Below are positions 1-10,008 of a DNA stretch of 64,000 nucleotides, piece by piece. The DNA lies in the NCBI RefSeq assembly GCF_028737215.1, contig NZ_JAQZAM010000001.1, positions 124,001-188,000 of the forward strand. The letters are read 5' to 3'. The notes below the pieces were generated by a model. It did no database searches. It was not told the DNA's origin and saw nothing but the letters and a program-made list of their open reading frames with translations. How positions within the stretch are numbered: the stretch's first letter is position 1; the number at the start of each line of letters is the position of its first letter. This stretch comes from Actinomycetospora chibensis (GTDB lineage: Bacteria > Actinomycetota > Actinomycetes > Mycobacteriales > Pseudonocardiaceae). The translations under genes and the position numbers were made by a program.

Positions 1-371
1 CGGGTCTTGCCCATCCGCTTGGTGAGCAGCGCCTGACCCAGCACGTTGTTGATCTTGTGCGAGCCGGTGTGGTTGAGGTCCTCGCGCTTGAGCAGGATGC
101 GCGCCCCGCCCGCGTGCTCGGAGAGCCGGCGCGCGTCGGTGACCGGCGAGGGACGGCCGGCGTAGTCGCGCTGGAGGCGGTCGAGCTCGGCGAGGAACGC
201 CGGGTCGTGGCGCGCCTTCTCGTACTCCGCAGCCACCTCGTCGACCGCGGCGATGAGCGCCTCGGGCATGTAGCGCCCGCCCCAGCGCCCGAAGTGCCCG
301 GAGTCGTCGGGGTCGTGCAGGGTCCCGGCGAGGCCCTGGCTGGCCGTGCTCGCCGTGCTGGCCGACGTCAT
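1..371 (-). CDS. trpB: Tryptophan synthase beta subunit, N-terminal part (cut by window edge)
   Basis: Catalyses the PLP-dependent condensation of indole with serine, the last step of tryptophan synthesis, in a cytoplasmic alpha2-beta2 complex with TrpA. The minus strand reads from an ATG at 371 through about 123 residues. The family N-terminus is plain: a [15 protein letters not shown] segment, then [19 protein letters not shown], whose second lysine (SHK) is the PLP-binding residue in the family. The C-terminal two thirds lie beyond position 1. A roughly 20-residue Ser/Thr/Ala-rich extension precedes the conserved part, so the true start could be slightly internal. It follows trpC by 66 bases, as the end of the trpE-membrane protein-trpC-trpB series. 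Confidence 0.95.
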   Translation of the reverse strand, partial: MTSASTASTASQGLAGTLHDPDDSGHFGRWGGRYMPEALIAAVDEVAAEYEKARHDPAFLAELDRLQRDYAGRPSPVTDARRLSEHAGGARILLKREDLNHTGSHKINNVLGQALLTKRMGKT

Positions 372-437
372 CGTGGAGCTCTTCCTGCGGGATGTGCGGG
401 GGTCGTCGGCGATGCTACGAGGCCGAGCCAGCGGGAG

Positions 438-1247
438 TCAGCGCGACGGCTTCGGGCACGCGGGGTGCGAGCCCGCGGTGACCAGCTGGCGCACCGCCGC
501 CCGCGGGTCCTCCGCCGTGGCCATCGACTCGCCGACGAGCACGGCGTCGGCACCGTGGCCGGCGTAGGTCATGAGGTCGCCGGGGCCGCGCACGCCCGAC
601 TCGGCGACGCGCAGGACCTCGCCGGGCAGGCCGGGGGCGATCCGGCTGAACACCGAGCGGTCGACCTCGAGGGTGTGCAGGTCGCGGGCGTTGATGCCGA
701 CGAGCTTGGCGCCGGCACGCAGCGCCATGTCGGCCTCCTCCTCGTTGTGCACCTCGACCAGCGCCGTCATCCCGAGGGAGTGCACGCGGTCGACCAGGGC
801 GTCGAGGGCGTTCTGCTCGAGCACCGAGCACATGAGCAGGACCAGGTCGGCGCCGTGGGCCCGCGCCTCGTGCACCTGATAGGTGCCGATCACGAAGTCC
901 TTGCGCAGGATCGGGATGTCGACGGCGGCCCGGACGGCGTCGAGGTCGTCCAGCGAGCCGCCGAAGCGCCGCTGCTCGGTGAGCACGCTGATCACCCGCG
1001 CACCGCCGTCGACGTAGCGGCCGGCGAGCCAGGCGGGGTCGGGAATCTCGGCCATCGGGCCCTTGGACGGGCTCGCGCGCTTGATCTCCGCGATGACCCC
1101 GATGCCGGGACCCTGCAGCGCGGCGAGGGCGTCGCGTGGCGGCGGTGCGGCCGCTGCGAGGTCCTTGACGGCCGCGAAGGGAACGGCGGCTTCGCGGGCG
1201 GCGAGGTCGGCCCGAACCCCGTCGAGGATCTCCTCCAGGACGCTCAC
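438..1247 (-). CDS. trpC: Indole-3-glycerol phosphate synthase
   Basis: Closes the indole ring of indole-3-glycerol phosphate from CdRP in the tryptophan pathway. The 269-residue (beta/alpha)8 protein shows the family blocks [13 protein letters not shown] (catalytic lysine), [23 protein letters not shown] and AESGV, covering the whole barrel. I chose the GTG at 1247 (reading [11 protein letters not shown]) because an AAAGGGG ribosome site precedes it; an in-frame ATG at 1286 would add 13 residues that look unlike the family. A TAACAT hexamer just upstream, overlapping the stop codon of the preceding membrane-protein gene, could be a local -10 box. Confidence 0.96.
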   Translation of the reverse strand: MSVLEEILDGVRADLAAREAAVPFAAVKDLAAAAPPPRDALAALQGPGIGVIAEIKRASPSKGPMAEIPDPAWLAGRYVDGGARVISVLTEQRRFGGSLDDLDAVRAAVDIPILRKDFVIGTYQVHEARAHGADLVLLMCSVLEQNALDALVDRVHSLGMTALVEVHNEEEADMALRAGAKLVGINARDLHTLEVDRSVFSRIAPGLPGEVLRVAESGVRGPGDLMTYAGHGADAVLVGESMATAEDPRAAVRQLVTAGSHPACPKPSR

Positions 1248-1287
1248 GCCGGGTCTGCCCCTTTCCCCCGTCCGAGTTCGCTCCATG

Positions 1288-1983
1288 TTAACCCGCTGCC
1301 CCTTCCGTGCTGCCCACCCCGTCGGGAGGGCCGGAGCCCTGCCGGCGGGAGGGGTCCGGCGCTGGTTCGCCCGAGGGATCCCGGGTCGGGTCCCGGCCGT
1401 CGTCGAGCGCCTCCCACAGCGCCCGGTCCGGGTCCGCGGGTGGCACGCGGGGCGCGTTCCGGCCGCCCGGGGCGTCGTAGCGCGCCCCCATGCGCGGCAG
1501 GACCGCGGCCCAGCGGGCGGCGAGCAGCCCGGCCGCCAGCATGAGCAGGCCGCCGACCACGCCGACGATCGGGCCCGCGGGCACCGCCTCGGCGGGCAGG
1601 GGCCGGTCGCCGGGACGCAGGCCGACGGGCAGCGCGGTGGACGCGGGCGCGACGAGCCCCGCCGCGCCCCGCAGCACCGCCCACAGGCCGGCGACGGCGA
1701 CGAGAGTGCCGACGACCCGCCGGCCCCACCCCGACGTCGCGAGGAGCCCGCCGACCGCGGCGAGGCACAGGAGCGCCCACGGCACGAGGATCGGTTCGGC
1801 GCGGGCGCCCTCGGCGGTGTTCGTGCGGGGCGCCGGGAGGCCGTCGATCACCTGGCTCACCCACGTGGCGCGCGACGACCCCCACAGCACGGCGGCCGCG
1901 ACCACGAGCAGCACCACGACGAGCCCGAGCAGGCGCGCCGGGGCGTGCCCGCGGGCGGGCGGCCGCGGCGCCGCCGCGCTCAC
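1288..1983 (-). CDS. Trp-operon associated membrane protein (TIGR02234-like)
   Basis: A 231-residue integral membrane protein encoded between trpE and trpC. About four hydrophobic segments are visible (near residues 16-34, 70-88, 95-115 and 140-160), with a signature [16 protein letters not shown] extracytoplasmic loop after the first, and a long charged, proline-rich C-terminal tail (about residues 170-231). This position and shape match the conserved 'trp region membrane protein' of actinobacteria, whose function is not established; a role in tryptophan or indole movement is only a guess. Its GTG start at 1983 overlaps the trpE stop (GTGA), so translation is probably coupled. Confidence 0.85.
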   Translation of the reverse strand: MSAAAPRPPARGHAPARLLGLVVVLLVVAAAVLWGSSRATWVSQVIDGLPAPRTNTAEGARAEPILVPWALLCLAAVGGLLATSGWGRRVVGTLVAVAGLWAVLRGAAGLVAPASTALPVGLRPGDRPLPAEAVPAGPIVGVVGGLLMLAAGLLAARWAAVLPRMGARYDAPGGRNAPRVPPADPDRALWEALDDGRDPTRDPSGEPAPDPSRRQGSGPPDGVGSTEGAAG

Positions 1984-3617
1984 GGCGCCGCCGGGAGGGG
2001 ATCGGCGAGCGGGACCGCGGCGGTGCCGTTCGAGCCCGTGCCCGCCGTGCCCGACGGGGCGGCGAGGGTGTCCGCGGCCGCGACGGCGGCGAGGACCGCG
2101 CGGGCCTTGTTGACGCACTCGGTGTCCTCGGCGACCGGGTCGGAGTCCGCCACGATGCCGCCGCCGGACTGCACGTGGGCGACGCCGTCGCGCAGCAGGC
2201 CCGTGCGGATGGCGATCGCGGTGTCGGCGTCGCCGGCGAAGTCGAGGTAGCCGACGATGCCGCCGTAGAGCCCGCGCCGGGTGGGCTCGAGCTCCTCGAT
2301 GATCTCCAGCGCCTTCGGCTTCGGTGCGCCCGAGAGCGTGCCGGCCGGGAAGCACGCGGCGACGGCGTCGAACGCGGTGCGCCCGGCGGCGAGGCGCCCC
2401 GTGACCGTGCTGACGAGGTGCATCACGTGGCTGTAGCGCTCGATCTCGAAGAAGCGGCGCACCGTCACCGTGCCCGGCACGCAGACGCGGCCCAGGTCGT
2501 TGCGGCCGAGGTCGACGAGCATGAGGTGCTCGGCGCGCTCCTTCTCGTCGGCGAGGAGGTCCTTCGCCAGCAGCGTGTCCTCCTCGGCGTCCGCCCCCCG
2601 CCAGCGCGTGCCCGCGATCGGGTGGGTGGTGGCGACGCCGTCCCGCACGGTGACCAGCGCCTCGGGGCTCGACCCGACGATCTCGAAGGGCCTGCCGTCG
2701 GCGTCGGCGAGCCGCAGGAGGTACATGTACGGGCTGGGATTGGTCATCCGCAGCATCCGGTAGATCTCCATCGCGTCGGCCGAGGTCTCGGTCTCGAAGC
2801 GCTGGGAGAGCACCACCTGGAACGCGTCACCCGCCCGGATGCGCTCCTTGGCGACCTCGATCGCCGCGTGGTGCTCCTCGGGCGAGCGGCGCCGGCGCAC
2901 CGTCGGAGGACCGGCGGGCACATCGACCGTGGCGACCGTCGACGGCGCGGGCGCCCCGAGCTCCGCGGTCATGCGGTCGAGCCGGGCGAGGGCGTCGTCG
3001 TAGGCGGCGTCCGCCCGCTCGGGGCTGTCGTCCCAGTTCACCGCGTTGGCGATGAGCGTGACCGTGCCCTCGTGGTGGTCCAGCGCCGCGACGTCGGTGG
3101 CGAGCAGCATGACCATCTCGGGCAGCTGCAGGTCGTCGGTGGCGTGCTCCGGCACGCGCTCGAGCCGGCGGACGGCGTCGTACCCGACGTAGCCGACGAG
3201 CCCCCCGGTGAGCGGCGGCAGGCCGGGCAGCGGATCGGTGCGCAGGCGCTGCAGCGTCTCGCGCAGGACCACCAGCGGGTCGTCCGAGTGCGCCTCGTCG
3301 TCCGGGCCGCCGGGCAGACCGACCGGCACCTGCCCGGTCCACACCGCGCGGCCGTCGGCCTCGGTGAGCGTGGCGGCGCTGCGCGCCCCGACGAAGCTCC
3401 AGCGCGACCACGACTCGCCGTGCGCCGCGGACTCGAACAGGAACGTGCCGGGCCGTCGGCCCGCGAGCTTGCGGTAGAGCCCGACGGGCGTCTCCCCGTC
3501 GGCCAGCAGCCGCCGCGTCACCGGGATGACGCGGTGGTGCGCCGCCAGGGCGTGGAACCCCGCGCGATCGGGCACGACCGCGCCGAGCGGGGCGGCGGAG
3601 GGGTCGGAGACGGCCAC
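1980..3617 (-). CDS. trpE: Anthranilate synthase component I
   Basis: Converts chorismate plus ammonia or glutamine to anthranilate, the first committed tryptophan step, normally in complex with the TrpG amidotransferase, which is not encoded here. The 545-residue product has the N-terminal regulatory domain ([19 protein letters not shown] region, about residues 45-65, where tryptophan feedback acts in the family) and a complete C-terminal chorismate-binding domain with [45 protein letters not shown] and GGIVGYLDF blocks. The GTG at 3617 is used because upstream codons diverge into low-complexity sequence. A CAGAAT hexamer lies 6 nt before it, suggesting a leaderless transcript. The frame stays open far upstream, but that part is antisense to the transporter region and is not coding. 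Confidence 0.95.
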   Translation of the reverse strand: MAVSDPSAAPLGAVVPDRAGFHALAAHHRVIPVTRRLLADGETPVGLYRKLAGRRPGTFLFESAAHGESWSRWSFVGARSAATLTEADGRAVWTGQVPVGLPGGPDDEAHSDDPLVVLRETLQRLRTDPLPGLPPLTGGLVGYVGYDAVRRLERVPEHATDDLQLPEMVMLLATDVAALDHHEGTVTLIANAVNWDDSPERADAAYDDALARLDRMTAELGAPAPSTVATVDVPAGPPTVRRRRSPEEHHAAIEVAKERIRAGDAFQVVLSQRFETETSADAMEIYRMLRMTNPSPYMYLLRLADADGRPFEIVGSSPEALVTVRDGVATTHPIAGTRWRGADAEEDTLLAKDLLADEKERAEHLMLVDLGRNDLGRVCVPGTVTVRRFFEIERYSHVMHLVSTVTGRLAAGRTAFDAVAACFPAGTLSGAPKPKALEIIEELEPTRRGLYGGIVGYLDFAGDADTAIAIRTGLLRDGVAHVQSGGGIVADSDPVAEDTECVNKARAVLAAVAAADTLAAPSGTAGTGSNGTAAVPLADPLPAAP

Positions 3618-3705
3618 GACCCCATTCTGGCCCCCGGCCCCGACAGCTCCCGGCAACCGGGTCCGCGGTCGCGGTGATCGGCGCGGGCGCCGCAGCTCTG
3701 TCGAC

Positions 3706-3760
3706 GACGGGCACGTTCGGCAGGCGCGCCTGCCCGAGGTCCATGCGCAACGTGCCCGTC
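3706..3760 (+). repeat. 55-bp palindromic element, copy 1
   Basis: A perfect 12-bp stem (GACGGGCACGTT paired with AACGTGCCCGTC) encloses a 31-nt interior that itself starts with a 16-bp perfect palindrome at 3719-3734 (GGCAGGCG/CGCCTGCC). The reverse complement of 13743-13797 has the same length and is 43/55 identical. The third base pair of the stem is C-G here and G-C in the other copy, so the stem is kept by a compensatory change. It lies downstream of the EamA transporter stop and before trpE, so it could act as a terminator. Confidence 0.8.
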
Positions 3761-3829
3761 GCGGCGGGGTCGGACGGTCCAGCGTAGGTGGGGCCGGCCC
3801 CGTCCCCGGTGGACCGACCGTCCCGTCGC

Positions 3830-4834
3830 TCACCGACGAGGGGTCGCCGGGGCCTCCTGTCCGGTCACGTCGGCGTCCGGCGCGGGCTCGCCCGCCGGCG
3901 CGATCGGCGCGGCCCGGGTCCGCGCCGCCACCGCCACGGCGCCGAGGACGACCGCGCAGCCGATCAGTTGCAGCACCCCGGGCACCTCGCCGAGGATCAG
4001 CGCGCCGAGCAGGACCGCGCCGACGGGCTGCAGCAGGAGGATCGAGGCACCCGTGGAGGACGCGAGGCGCGGCAGCGCGGACGCGATGAGCACCCAGCCG
4101 ACGACCTGGCCGATCACCGCCAGCACGACGAGCCACATCAGGGAGCGCGCGTCCGGCGCGAGGTCGATGCCCTGCCAGAACGAGCCCACCGCGAACGACG
4201 TCACCGCCGCCCCGACGGTGGCGATCGCGACCGGGGTGAACCGCTGGCCGGGGCCGGCGCCGAGGCGCACGAAGAGCAGATAGCCGGCGTAGGCGGCCGC
4301 GGCGATCAGTGCGGTCACCGTGCCGCGGACCGGGGCGACGCCCGTCACCGCGTCCGGGTCGCCGATGAGGCCGCCCGCCAGCGCGACCCCGACGAGCATC
4401 ACCGGGACGGCGAGCACGAACGTCCGACGCACCCGCTCGCCGAGGACGAGGAAGGCGAGCAGCGGGAGGATCACGACCTGCACGTTGACCAGCACCGTCG
4501 ACACCCCGGCCCCGACGGCGTGCACGGACTCGGCCCACAGGGTCATGTCGAGGCCGAGCAGCGCGCCGCCGACGAACAGCACGACCGGACGGTTGCCCGT
4601 CGTCGGCGACGACCGCAGACGGCGTCGCCGCTCGAGCAGGGCCAGCGGCACGAGCAGCGGGAGGGCGAGCACGCAGCGGAAGAACGTCGCGGTGCCCGGG
4701 CTGACGTCGGCGAGCGCGATGAAGATCGGCGAGAACGCGATGCAGAGACTGCCGGCGACGGCGACCAGACGCGGGTCGACGCGGGGGACGACCGAGGGGC
4801 CGGCCGGAGCGGGGCCGACGAGGGAGCGCGTCAC
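3830..4834 (-). CDS. EamA/DMT-family transporter
   Basis: A 334-residue inner-membrane protein with about ten hydrophobic segments and two EamA repeats (roughly residues 25-150 and 170-305), as in the RhaT/YdcZ-type drug/metabolite exporters. Motifs typical of the family are [20 protein letters not shown] at the start of the first repeat and [23 protein letters not shown] sequence near the end of the second. The tail is charged and rich in Pro/Ala/Glu. Substrate cannot be read from sequence; efflux of an amino acid or metabolite would be usual. It is transcribed divergently from a LysR regulator only 74 bp away, which probably controls it. Start is the GTG at 4834 with a GACGAT hexamer 7 nt upstream. 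Confidence 0.88.
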   Translation of the reverse strand: MTRSLVGPAPAGPSVVPRVDPRLVAVAGSLCIAFSPIFIALADVSPGTATFFRCVLALPLLVPLALLERRRRLRSSPTTGNRPVVLFVGGALLGLDMTLWAESVHAVGAGVSTVLVNVQVVILPLLAFLVLGERVRRTFVLAVPVMLVGVALAGGLIGDPDAVTGVAPVRGTVTALIAAAAYAGYLLFVRLGAGPGQRFTPVAIATVGAAVTSFAVGSFWQGIDLAPDARSLMWLVVLAVIGQVVGWVLIASALPRLASSTGASILLLQPVGAVLLGALILGEVPGVLQLIGCAVVLGAVAVAARTRAAPIAPAGEPAPDADVTGQEAPATPRR

Positions 4835-4895
4835 GCCCTCGATCGTCGGTCCGATGACCGTTGAGAACCAGCGAGGTTTCCTGCCCCGAACTCGT

Positions 4896-4901
4896 TAGAG
4901 T
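4896..4901 (+). promoter_or_regulatory. -10 box of lysR gene, leaderless type
   Basis: TAGAGT ends 7 nt before the GTG at 4909, so transcription should begin at or next to the start codon. No ribosome-binding sequence precedes this GTG. Confidence 0.6.
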
Positions 4902-4908
4902 CGCTACC

Positions 4909-5871
4909 GTGTTCGCCCTGGACCGGCTCCGGGCCCTCGACGCCCTCGCGACGCACCGGTCGGTGGCCGGCGCGGCGGCCGCCCTGCACCTCACGCCGTC
5001 GGCGGTGTCGCAGCAGCTGGCGAAGCTCGACCGCGAGGCGGGCGCGGTGCTCACCGAGCCGGCGGGGCGGGGTCTGCGCCTCACGCCCGCCGGCCGGATG
5101 CTCGCCGAGCACGCCGCGGACATCCTCGCGCGCGTCGCCGCCGCACGGCTCGACCTCGACCGGCTGCGCGACGAGGTGGTCGGTGAGCTGCGGATCGGCG
5201 CGATCCCGACGTCGGTGCACGCCCTCGCCCCGGCGGCGCTCGCCCGTCTCCGGGCCACCTACCCGGACCTGCGGGTCGCGCTCGCGGACGGGGAGGCCGA
5301 GGAGACCGTGCCGGCCGTCCTGGCCGGGGACCTCGACCTGGCCGTCGTCGAGAACTGGGACGGCTCGCCCGCCCCCGTCCCGGCCGGCACCTCGCGCGCC
5401 CGGCTCTGCGACGACGTCATCGACCTCCTCCTCCCGGCCGACCATCGCCTGGCCGGTCCGGGACCGGTCGACCTCGCCGAGGTCGACGACCTCGACTGGG
5501 TCGCCGACGGCGTCCACACCCGGGCGGGCGCGTGGCTGCTCCAGACCCTGCGGCGGGCCGGGCTCGAGCCGCGGGTGACGTGCCAGGTCTGCGGCTTCGG
5601 GATGCACGTCGAGCTGGTGGCCGGCATCGGGGTCGCGGGGCTGGTCCCGCGCCTGGCCCGTCCTCCGCTGCCGCCGGGGGTCGTCGCGGCGACGACCACG
5701 CCGCCGCTGCGCCGCAGCATCGACGCCGTGTGGCGCACCGACCGCGGCACCGCGTCGGTGCGGGCCGCGGTCGCGACGTTCACCGACGTCGCCGCCGAGC
5801 GCGACGCGGCCCAGGAGGGGCCGGCTCAGGCCTCGGGGCCGAGCAGCTGGTCGGCGTCGAAGCACGTGTGA
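4909..5871 (+). CDS. LysR-family transcriptional regulator
   Basis: A 320-residue regulator with an N-terminal winged helix-turn-helix (residues 1-60, [22 protein letters not shown], then [16 protein letters not shown]) and a periplasmic-binding-like effector domain (about 85-300). The GTG at 4909 begins exactly at the family N-terminus and has a TAGAGT box 7 nt upstream; an in-frame TTG at 4861 is less likely. It probably controls the divergent EamA transporter. Its last 46 bases run antisense over the 3' end of hisI, so the final 15 residues (Ser/Lys-rich) look accidental and the stop is late. Effector unknown. Confidence 0.9.
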   Translation: MFALDRLRALDALATHRSVAGAAAALHLTPSAVSQQLAKLDREAGAVLTEPAGRGLRLTPAGRMLAEHAADILARVAAARLDLDRLRDEVVGELRIGAIPTSVHALAPAALARLRATYPDLRVALADGEAEETVPAVLAGDLDLAVVENWDGSPAPVPAGTSRARLCDDVIDLLLPADHRLAGPGPVDLAEVDDLDWVADGVHTRAGAWLLQTLRRAGLEPRVTCQVCGFGMHVELVAGIGVAGLVPRLARPPLPPGVVAATTTPPLRRSIDAVWRTDRGTASVRAAVATFTDVAAERDAAQEGPAQASGPSSWSASKHV

Positions 5872-6185
5872 TCGCCGGTGTGGCAGGCGGCGCCGGACTG
5901 GTCGACCAGCACCAGGACGGTGTCGCCGTCGCAGTCGAGGCGCACCTCGACGACCTTCTGCACGTGGCCCGACGTCGCACCCTTGATCCACAGCTCGTCG
6001 CGGGAGCGGGACCAGTAGGTGCCCTCGCGCGTCGCGAGCGTGCGGGCGAGGGCCTCGTCGCTCATCCACGCGACCATGAGGACCTCGCGGGTGTCGTGCT
6101 GCTGGGCCACCGCGCAGACGAGGCCGTCGGGGGTGCGCTTGAGCCGGGCGGCGATCGCGGGGTCGAGGGTCCAGGTCTCGCTCAT
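5826..6185 (-). CDS. hisI: Phosphoribosyl-AMP cyclohydrolase
   Basis: Opens the adenine ring of PR-AMP in histidine synthesis, using Zn and Mg. The 119-residue single-domain protein has [33 protein letters not shown], the metal motif RLDCDGD and the zinc cysteines of [10 protein letters not shown]. There is no fused HisE domain, as in other actinobacteria. Its ATG overlaps the hisF stop (ATGA), so the two are translationally coupled. The 3' end overlaps the convergent lysR gene. Confidence 0.97.
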   Translation of the reverse strand: MSETWTLDPAIAARLKRTPDGLVCAVAQQHDTREVLMVAWMSDEALARTLATREGTYWSRSRDELWIKGATSGHVQKVVEVRLDCDGDTVLVLVDQSGAACHTGDHTCFDADQLLGPEA

Positions 6186-6967
6186 CGGATCTCCACCCCC
6201 TCCTCGCGCAGCGAGTCCTTGACCTCACCGATCCGCATGATCCCGAAGTGGAACACGCTCGCCGCGAGCACCGCGTCGGCCCCCGCCGCCACGGCCGGCC
6301 CGAAGTGCTCGACGGCGCCCGCTCCCCCGCTGGCGATCACCGGGACGTCGACGAGCGCGCGCACCCTGCGGATCATCTCGAGGTCGAAGCCGGCCTTCGT
6401 GCCGTCGGCGTCCATGGAGTTCAGGAGGATCTCGCCGACGCCGAGCTCCTGGCCGCGCTGCGCCCACTCCAGGGCGTCGATGCCGGTGCCGCGGCGCCCG
6501 CCGTGGGTGGTGACCTCGAAGCCCGACGGCGTCGGCTGGGAGGGCGGGAGAGCATCCGCCGGCACGCGCCGGGCGTCGACGGACAGGACGATGCACTGCG
6601 AGCCGTAGCGGCGGCTGGCCTCGCCCAGGAACTCCGGGCGGGAGATGGCGGCGGTGTTGATGCCGACCTTGTCGGCACCGGCGCGCAGGAGCTTGTCGAT
6701 GTCGTCGTTCGTCCGCACGCCACCGCCGACCGTGAGCGGGATGAAGACCTGCTCGGCGGTGCGCCGCACGACGTCGTAGGTGGTCTCGCGCTCGCCCGAG
6801 GAGGCGCTGACGTCAAGGAAGGTGAGCTCGTCGGCACCCTCGGCGTCGTAGAGCCGGGCCATCTCGACGGGGTCGCCCGCGTCGCGCAGGTCGACGAAGT
6901 TGACGCCCTTGACCACCCTGCCCGCGTCGACGTCCAGGCAGGGGATCACGCGGACGGCGACACCCAT
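6182..6967 (-). CDS. hisF: Imidazole glycerol phosphate synthase, cyclase subunit
   Basis: Uses ammonia from HisH to convert PRFAR to imidazole glycerol phosphate and AICAR. The 261-residue (beta/alpha)8 barrel contains both catalytic aspartates in [14 protein letters not shown] (about D11) and IVLSVDARR (about D130), plus phosphate-binding loops [10 protein letters not shown] and [12 protein letters not shown]. Position 6967 is an ATG that lacks a ribosome site but has TAGGCT at 6975-6980, 7 nt away, suggesting a leaderless transcript. A hairpin separates it from priA. Confidence 0.97.
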   Translation of the reverse strand: MGVAVRVIPCLDVDAGRVVKGVNFVDLRDAGDPVEMARLYDAEGADELTFLDVSASSGERETTYDVVRRTAEQVFIPLTVGGGVRTNDDIDKLLRAGADKVGINTAAISRPEFLGEASRRYGSQCIVLSVDARRVPADALPPSQPTPSGFEVTTHGGRRGTGIDALEWAQRGQELGVGEILLNSMDADGTKAGFDLEMIRRVRALVDVPVIASGGAGAVEHFGPAVAAGADAVLAASVFHFGIMRIGEVKDSLREEGVEIR

Positions 6968-6974
6968 GCCCCTC

Positions 6975-6980
6975 AGCCTA
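6975..6980 (-). promoter_or_regulatory. -10 box of hisF, leaderless type
   Basis: On the minus strand TAGGCT is followed by 7 nt and then the hisF ATG. The expected -35 zone (about 6998-7003) falls inside the hairpin at 6992-7033. Confidence 0.6.
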
Positions 6981-6991
6981 ACCGCGCCCCA

Positions 6992-7033
6992 CGTGGGTGA
7001 TCTTCTCGGCTATCGCTGAGAAGATCACGCACG
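6992..7033 (-). terminator. priA 3' hairpin overlapping the hisF -35 zone
   Basis: Inverted repeat: an 11-bp perfect stem (GTGATCTTCTC at 6997-7007 with GAGAAGATCAC at 7018-7028) is extended by CGTG/CACG beyond one G-G mismatch; the loop is GGCTATCGCT. The right arm contains the priA stop codon (7025-7027). No U-tract follows. The related hairpin at 16288-16335 has a similar loop (GGTTATGGCA) and the same placement. Confidence 0.75.
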
Positions 7034-7759
7034 AACGGTCGCCAGCGCCTCCGCGAGGGTGAAGTTGCCGGCGTAGAGGGCCTTGCCCACGATCGCGCCC
7101 TCGACGCCCTGGTCCGCGAGGGCGTTGAGGGTCCGCAGGTCGTCGAGCGACGAGACGCCACCCGACGCGACGACCGGGCGGTCGGTGCGCGTGCAGACCG
7201 CCTCGAGCAGCTTGGTGTTCGGCCCGGTGAGCGTCCCGTCGCGGCCCACGTCGGTGACGACGTAGCGCGCGCAGCCCTCGGCGTCGAGGCGGGCGAGCAC
7301 GCTCCAGAGGTCGCCGCCGTCGGAGACCCAACCGCGCGCCGCGAGCCGATGCCGCCCCTCGGAGATCTTGACGTCGAGGCCCACGGCCACCCGGTCGCCG
7401 AACTCCGCGATCGCCGCCGCGCACCAGGCCGGGTCCTCGAGCGCCGCGGTCCCGATGTTGACGCGCCGGCAACCGGTGTCCAGCGCCCGGCGCAGCGAGG
7501 CGTCGTCCCGGATGCCGCCGGAGAGCTCGACCTTGATGTCGATCTTCTCGACCACCGAGGCGAGCAGCTCCGCGTTGGACCCGCGCCCGAAGGCGGCGTC
7601 GAGGTCGACGAGGTGCAGCCACTCCGCCCCGTCGGCGGCCCACGCCCGGGCCGCGTCGAGGGGGTCGCCGTAGCCGGTCTCGGTGCCGGCGACACCCTGG
7701 ACGAGGCGGACGGCCTGTCCGTCGACGACGTCCACGGCGGGCAGCAGGTCGATGGTCAC
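7025..7759 (-). CDS. priA: Bifunctional HisA/TrpF isomerase PriA
   Basis: A 244-residue (beta/alpha)8 isomerase. In actinobacteria PriA isomerises both ProFAR (histidine) and PRA (tryptophan), replacing TrpF. Visible residues fit PriA: the first catalytic Asp in [18 protein letters not shown] (with the Arg of RLVQG), the second Asp in [13 protein letters not shown], and the [10 protein letters not shown] loop whose Arg and Trp contact PRA in the characterised mycobacterial enzyme. No trpF occurs in the window, consistent with a shared role. The GTG at 7759 has TACGAT 8 nt upstream, again a leaderless-type promoter. The sigma-factor gene lies immediately upstream, an unusual neighbour. Confidence 0.95.
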   Translation of the reverse strand: MTIDLLPAVDVVDGQAVRLVQGVAGTETGYGDPLDAARAWAADGAEWLHLVDLDAAFGRGSNAELLASVVEKIDIKVELSGGIRDDASLRRALDTGCRRVNIGTAALEDPAWCAAAIAEFGDRVAVGLDVKISEGRHRLAARGWVSDGGDLWSVLARLDAEGCARYVVTDVGRDGTLTGPNTKLLEAVCTRTDRPVVASGGVSSLDDLRTLNALADQGVEGAIVGKALYAGNFTLAEALATVRA

Positions 7760-7767
7760 GGCGCGCG

Positions 7768-7773
7768 ATCGTA
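7768..7773 (-). promoter_or_regulatory. -10 box of priA, leaderless type
   Basis: TACGAT on the minus strand sits 8 nt before the GTG of priA, in the 25-bp gap after the sigma-factor stop codon. Confidence 0.55.
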
Positions 7774-7784
7774 GCCAGCGGCCG

Positions 7785-9059
7785 TCAGGACCCGAGCAGA
7801 GCCGCCTTCCGGCGCTCCAGCAGCTCCCGTTCGGCGACGGTGCGGACGAGGTCGAGGGCGCGCTCGAGCTCGGCGACGGCCTCCTCGACGCGGCCCAGCG
7901 TCGTGAGCATGTCGGCGCGCACGGCCGGCAGCAGGTGGTATCCGGCGAGCGTCGGCTCGCTGCTCAGGGGCTCGAGCACCGCGAGCCCGGCCTCCGGGCC
8001 CTCGGCGCGGGCGACGGCCACGGCCCGGTTGAGCTCGATCACCGGGGACGGGGTGAGGGCCGCGAGCTCGCCGTAGAGGGCCGCGATCGCCGCCCAGTCG
8101 GTGTCGTCGGTGGACCGGGCGCGGGCGTGGCACGCGGCGATCGCCGCCTGCAGCACGTAGCGCCCGCGCCGCCCGTCGGCCTCGGCCCGGGCCAGCGCGG
8201 CGAGACCGCGCCCGAGCAGCACGCGGTCCCAGCGCGCCCGGTCCTGGTCGCCCAGCAGCACCGGCTCCCCCGACGGCCCGACCCGTGCCCGCAGGCGCGA
8301 GGCCTGCAGCTCCATGAGCGCCACGAGCCCGTGCACCTCGGGCTCCTCGGGGGCCAGGGCGGCGAGGACGCGGCCGAGGCGCATCGCCTCGACGCACAGG
8401 GACGGGCGCGTCCAGTCCACGCCGGTGGTCGCGGCGTAGCCCTCGTTGAACACGAGGTAGATCACCTCGAGCACCGCGCCGAGCCGGGCGGCGAGCTCGT
8501 CGCCGACGGGGACGGCCAGAGCGTCGGGCCCCACGCCGGCCAGCCGCTTCTTCGCCCGCGAGATCCGCTGCCCGATCGTCGGCGACGGGACGAGGAATGC
8601 GTGGGCGATCTCGTCGGTGGTCAGGCCGCCGAACAGCCGCAGGGTGAGCGCGACCCGGGACTCACGGGCGACCGCCGGGTGGCAGGTGGCGAACAGCAGC
8701 GCGAGGACGTCGTCGCCCACGGCCGCCGCCCCGTCCCCGACCGCCGCGTCCGCGGCCGGGGCGACAGTGTCGTCGCCCGCCCACCCCACCAGCAGCTCGG
8801 TCTTGCGCGCGAGGTTCTGCTCGCGGCGGATCACGTCGATCGCCCGGCGCCGCGCGGTGGCGGCGAGCCACGCGCCGGGGTTGTCCGGGACCCCGTCGCG
8901 CGGCCACTGCTCCATCGCCGCGACGAGCGCGTCGTGGGCGAGCTCCTCGGCGAGGCCGACGTCGCGCACGACCCGCGCGACGCCGGCCACGATCCGGGCG
9001 GACTCCATCCGCCACACCGTCTCGAGGACGGCATAGGGGTCCGGGGCGGTCGTCGTCAT
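7785..9059 (-). CDS. ECF42-group sigma factor with C-terminal TPR-like domain
   Basis: A 424-residue extracytoplasmic-function sigma factor, twice the usual ECF length. Sigma-2 lies around residues 20-90 ([38 protein letters not shown]), sigma-4 around 125-180 ([33 protein letters not shown]), followed by a 230-residue alpha-helical domain with TPR-like character ([37 protein letters not shown]). This architecture and the two upstream YCII/DGPF genes define the ECF42 group, which is not known to have an anti-sigma factor; the C-terminal domain is thought to regulate it. Its ATG overlaps the preceding YCII stop by one base. A TGTCGA-type ECF42 promoter lies upstream of the operon, predicting autoregulation. 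Confidence 0.93.
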   Translation of the reverse strand: MTTTAPDPYAVLETVWRMESARIVAGVARVVRDVGLAEELAHDALVAAMEQWPRDGVPDNPGAWLAATARRRAIDVIRREQNLARKTELLVGWAGDDTVAPAADAAVGDGAAAVGDDVLALLFATCHPAVARESRVALTLRLFGGLTTDEIAHAFLVPSPTIGQRISRAKKRLAGVGPDALAVPVGDELAARLGAVLEVIYLVFNEGYAATTGVDWTRPSLCVEAMRLGRVLAALAPEEPEVHGLVALMELQASRLRARVGPSGEPVLLGDQDRARWDRVLLGRGLAALARAEADGRRGRYVLQAAIAACHARARSTDDTDWAAIAALYGELAALTPSPVIELNRAVAVARAEGPEAGLAVLEPLSSEPTLAGYHLLPAVRADMLTTLGRVEEAVAELERALDLVRTVAERELLERRKAALLGS

Positions 9060-9484
9060 CAGCTCCCGTGCTGCTGGGCCTGCCGCGCCCGCAGCTCCTC
9101 CTCGGCGTCGAGCACCTCCTGCGGCGCGAGGCCCTCGAAGTCCTCGGCCTCGGTCACGCGGCGCACCTCGAGGCGCTCCCCTCCCCGGAACGGCGCGCGC
9201 TTCGCCCAGGACAGCGCCTCCTCCAGCGAGTCGACCTTGAGGATCCAGAACCCGCCGACCAGCTCCTTGGCCTCGGTGAAGGGCCCGTCGCTGACGGTCG
9301 GCTCCTCGCCGTCGAACGTGACCGCGGCCCCCTGGGCACTGGGGGCGAGGCCCTCCCCGGCGAGCAGCACGCCGGCGTCGACCATCGCGGTGTTGAACCG
9401 GCCCATCTCCTCGAACATCGCGGGGTCCGGCGGCGTGTCCTTCTGGGCGTTCTCGTCGTACTTGAGCAGCAGCATGAAGCGCAT
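9059..9484 (-). CDS. YCII-related (DGPF) protein A
   Basis: A 141-residue ferredoxin-like alpha/beta barrel protein of the YCII family, with the DGPF signature (VSDGPFTEAKELVGGFWIL, about residues 60-78) and the MRFMLLLKYDENAQ N-terminus. A clear AGGAG site precedes the ATG at 9484. YCII proteins partner ECF42 sigma factors as likely targets or co-regulators; the biochemical role is unknown. It is cotranscribed with a second YCII gene and the sigma gene. Confidence 0.9.
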   Translation of the reverse strand: MRFMLLLKYDENAQKDTPPDPAMFEEMGRFNTAMVDAGVLLAGEGLAPSAQGAAVTFDGEEPTVSDGPFTEAKELVGGFWILKVDSLEEALSWAKRAPFRGGERLEVRRVTEAEDFEGLAPQEVLDAEEELRARQAQQHGS

Positions 9485-9518
9485 CGGGATCTCCTGGTGT
9501 CGTCTGGGGCGGGGTGGG

Positions 9519-9953
9519 TCAGACCTGCTCGCGCTCGGCCACTCGCCGGCGCAGCGTGGCCTCGGCGTCGAGCACCTCGGCCGGGGCAACGTCCTCGAGG
9601 TCGCTCATCTCGGCGATCCGGCGGACCTGGAGCGTCACGCCGGGGCCGATCGGGCAGCGCCGCGCCCACTGCACGGCCTCCTCGCGGGACGCGACCTCGA
9701 GCATCCAGAATCCCGCGATCAGTTCCTTGGCCTCGGTGAACGGGCCGTCGGTGACGCTCGGGCCCTCGCCGTCGTGGGTCACGAGGAACCCGTCGGAGCT
9801 CGGCGCCAGGCCTTCGGCGGCCAGCAGGACGCCGGCGTCCACGAGCTCGGTGTTGAAGCGGCCCATCGCCTCGAAGGCCTCCTCGGCCGGCGGGGCGTCC
9901 GGGCCGCCCAACGCCATCGACTCGGGGGCCTCCATGATCAGCATGTAGCGCAT
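9519..9953 (-). CDS. YCII-related (DGPF) protein B
   Basis: A 144-residue paralogue of the next gene, with VTDGPFTEAKELIAGFWML as its DGPF motif and the MRYMLIMEAPESMALG start. The two share MGRFNT, DAGVLLA and EGLAPS blocks and probably arose by tandem duplication. The ATG at 9953 has a GAGGAG ribosome site; the frame extends 14 codons further upstream without conservation. It is the first gene of the ECF42 operon, about 50 nt downstream of the predicted start site. Confidence 0.9.
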   Translation of the reverse strand: MRYMLIMEAPESMALGGPDAPPAEEAFEAMGRFNTELVDAGVLLAAEGLAPSSDGFLVTHDGEGPSVTDGPFTEAKELIAGFWMLEVASREEAVQWARRCPIGPGVTLQVRRIAEMSDLEDVAPAEVLDAEATLRRRVAEREQV

Positions 9954-10008
9954 CGGTCGCTCCTCGCGGCTCGTCGGCGGGGCACTCTCCCCCACCGCTC
10001 ACCCGTGC

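Noticed and set aside
57-1544. A nearly 500-codon open frame on the plus strand opposite trpC
   Set aside because: It is antisense to a clear trpC and its neighbour, rich in Arg/Gly/Val/Asp as expected for a GC-rich shadow frame, and matches no family.
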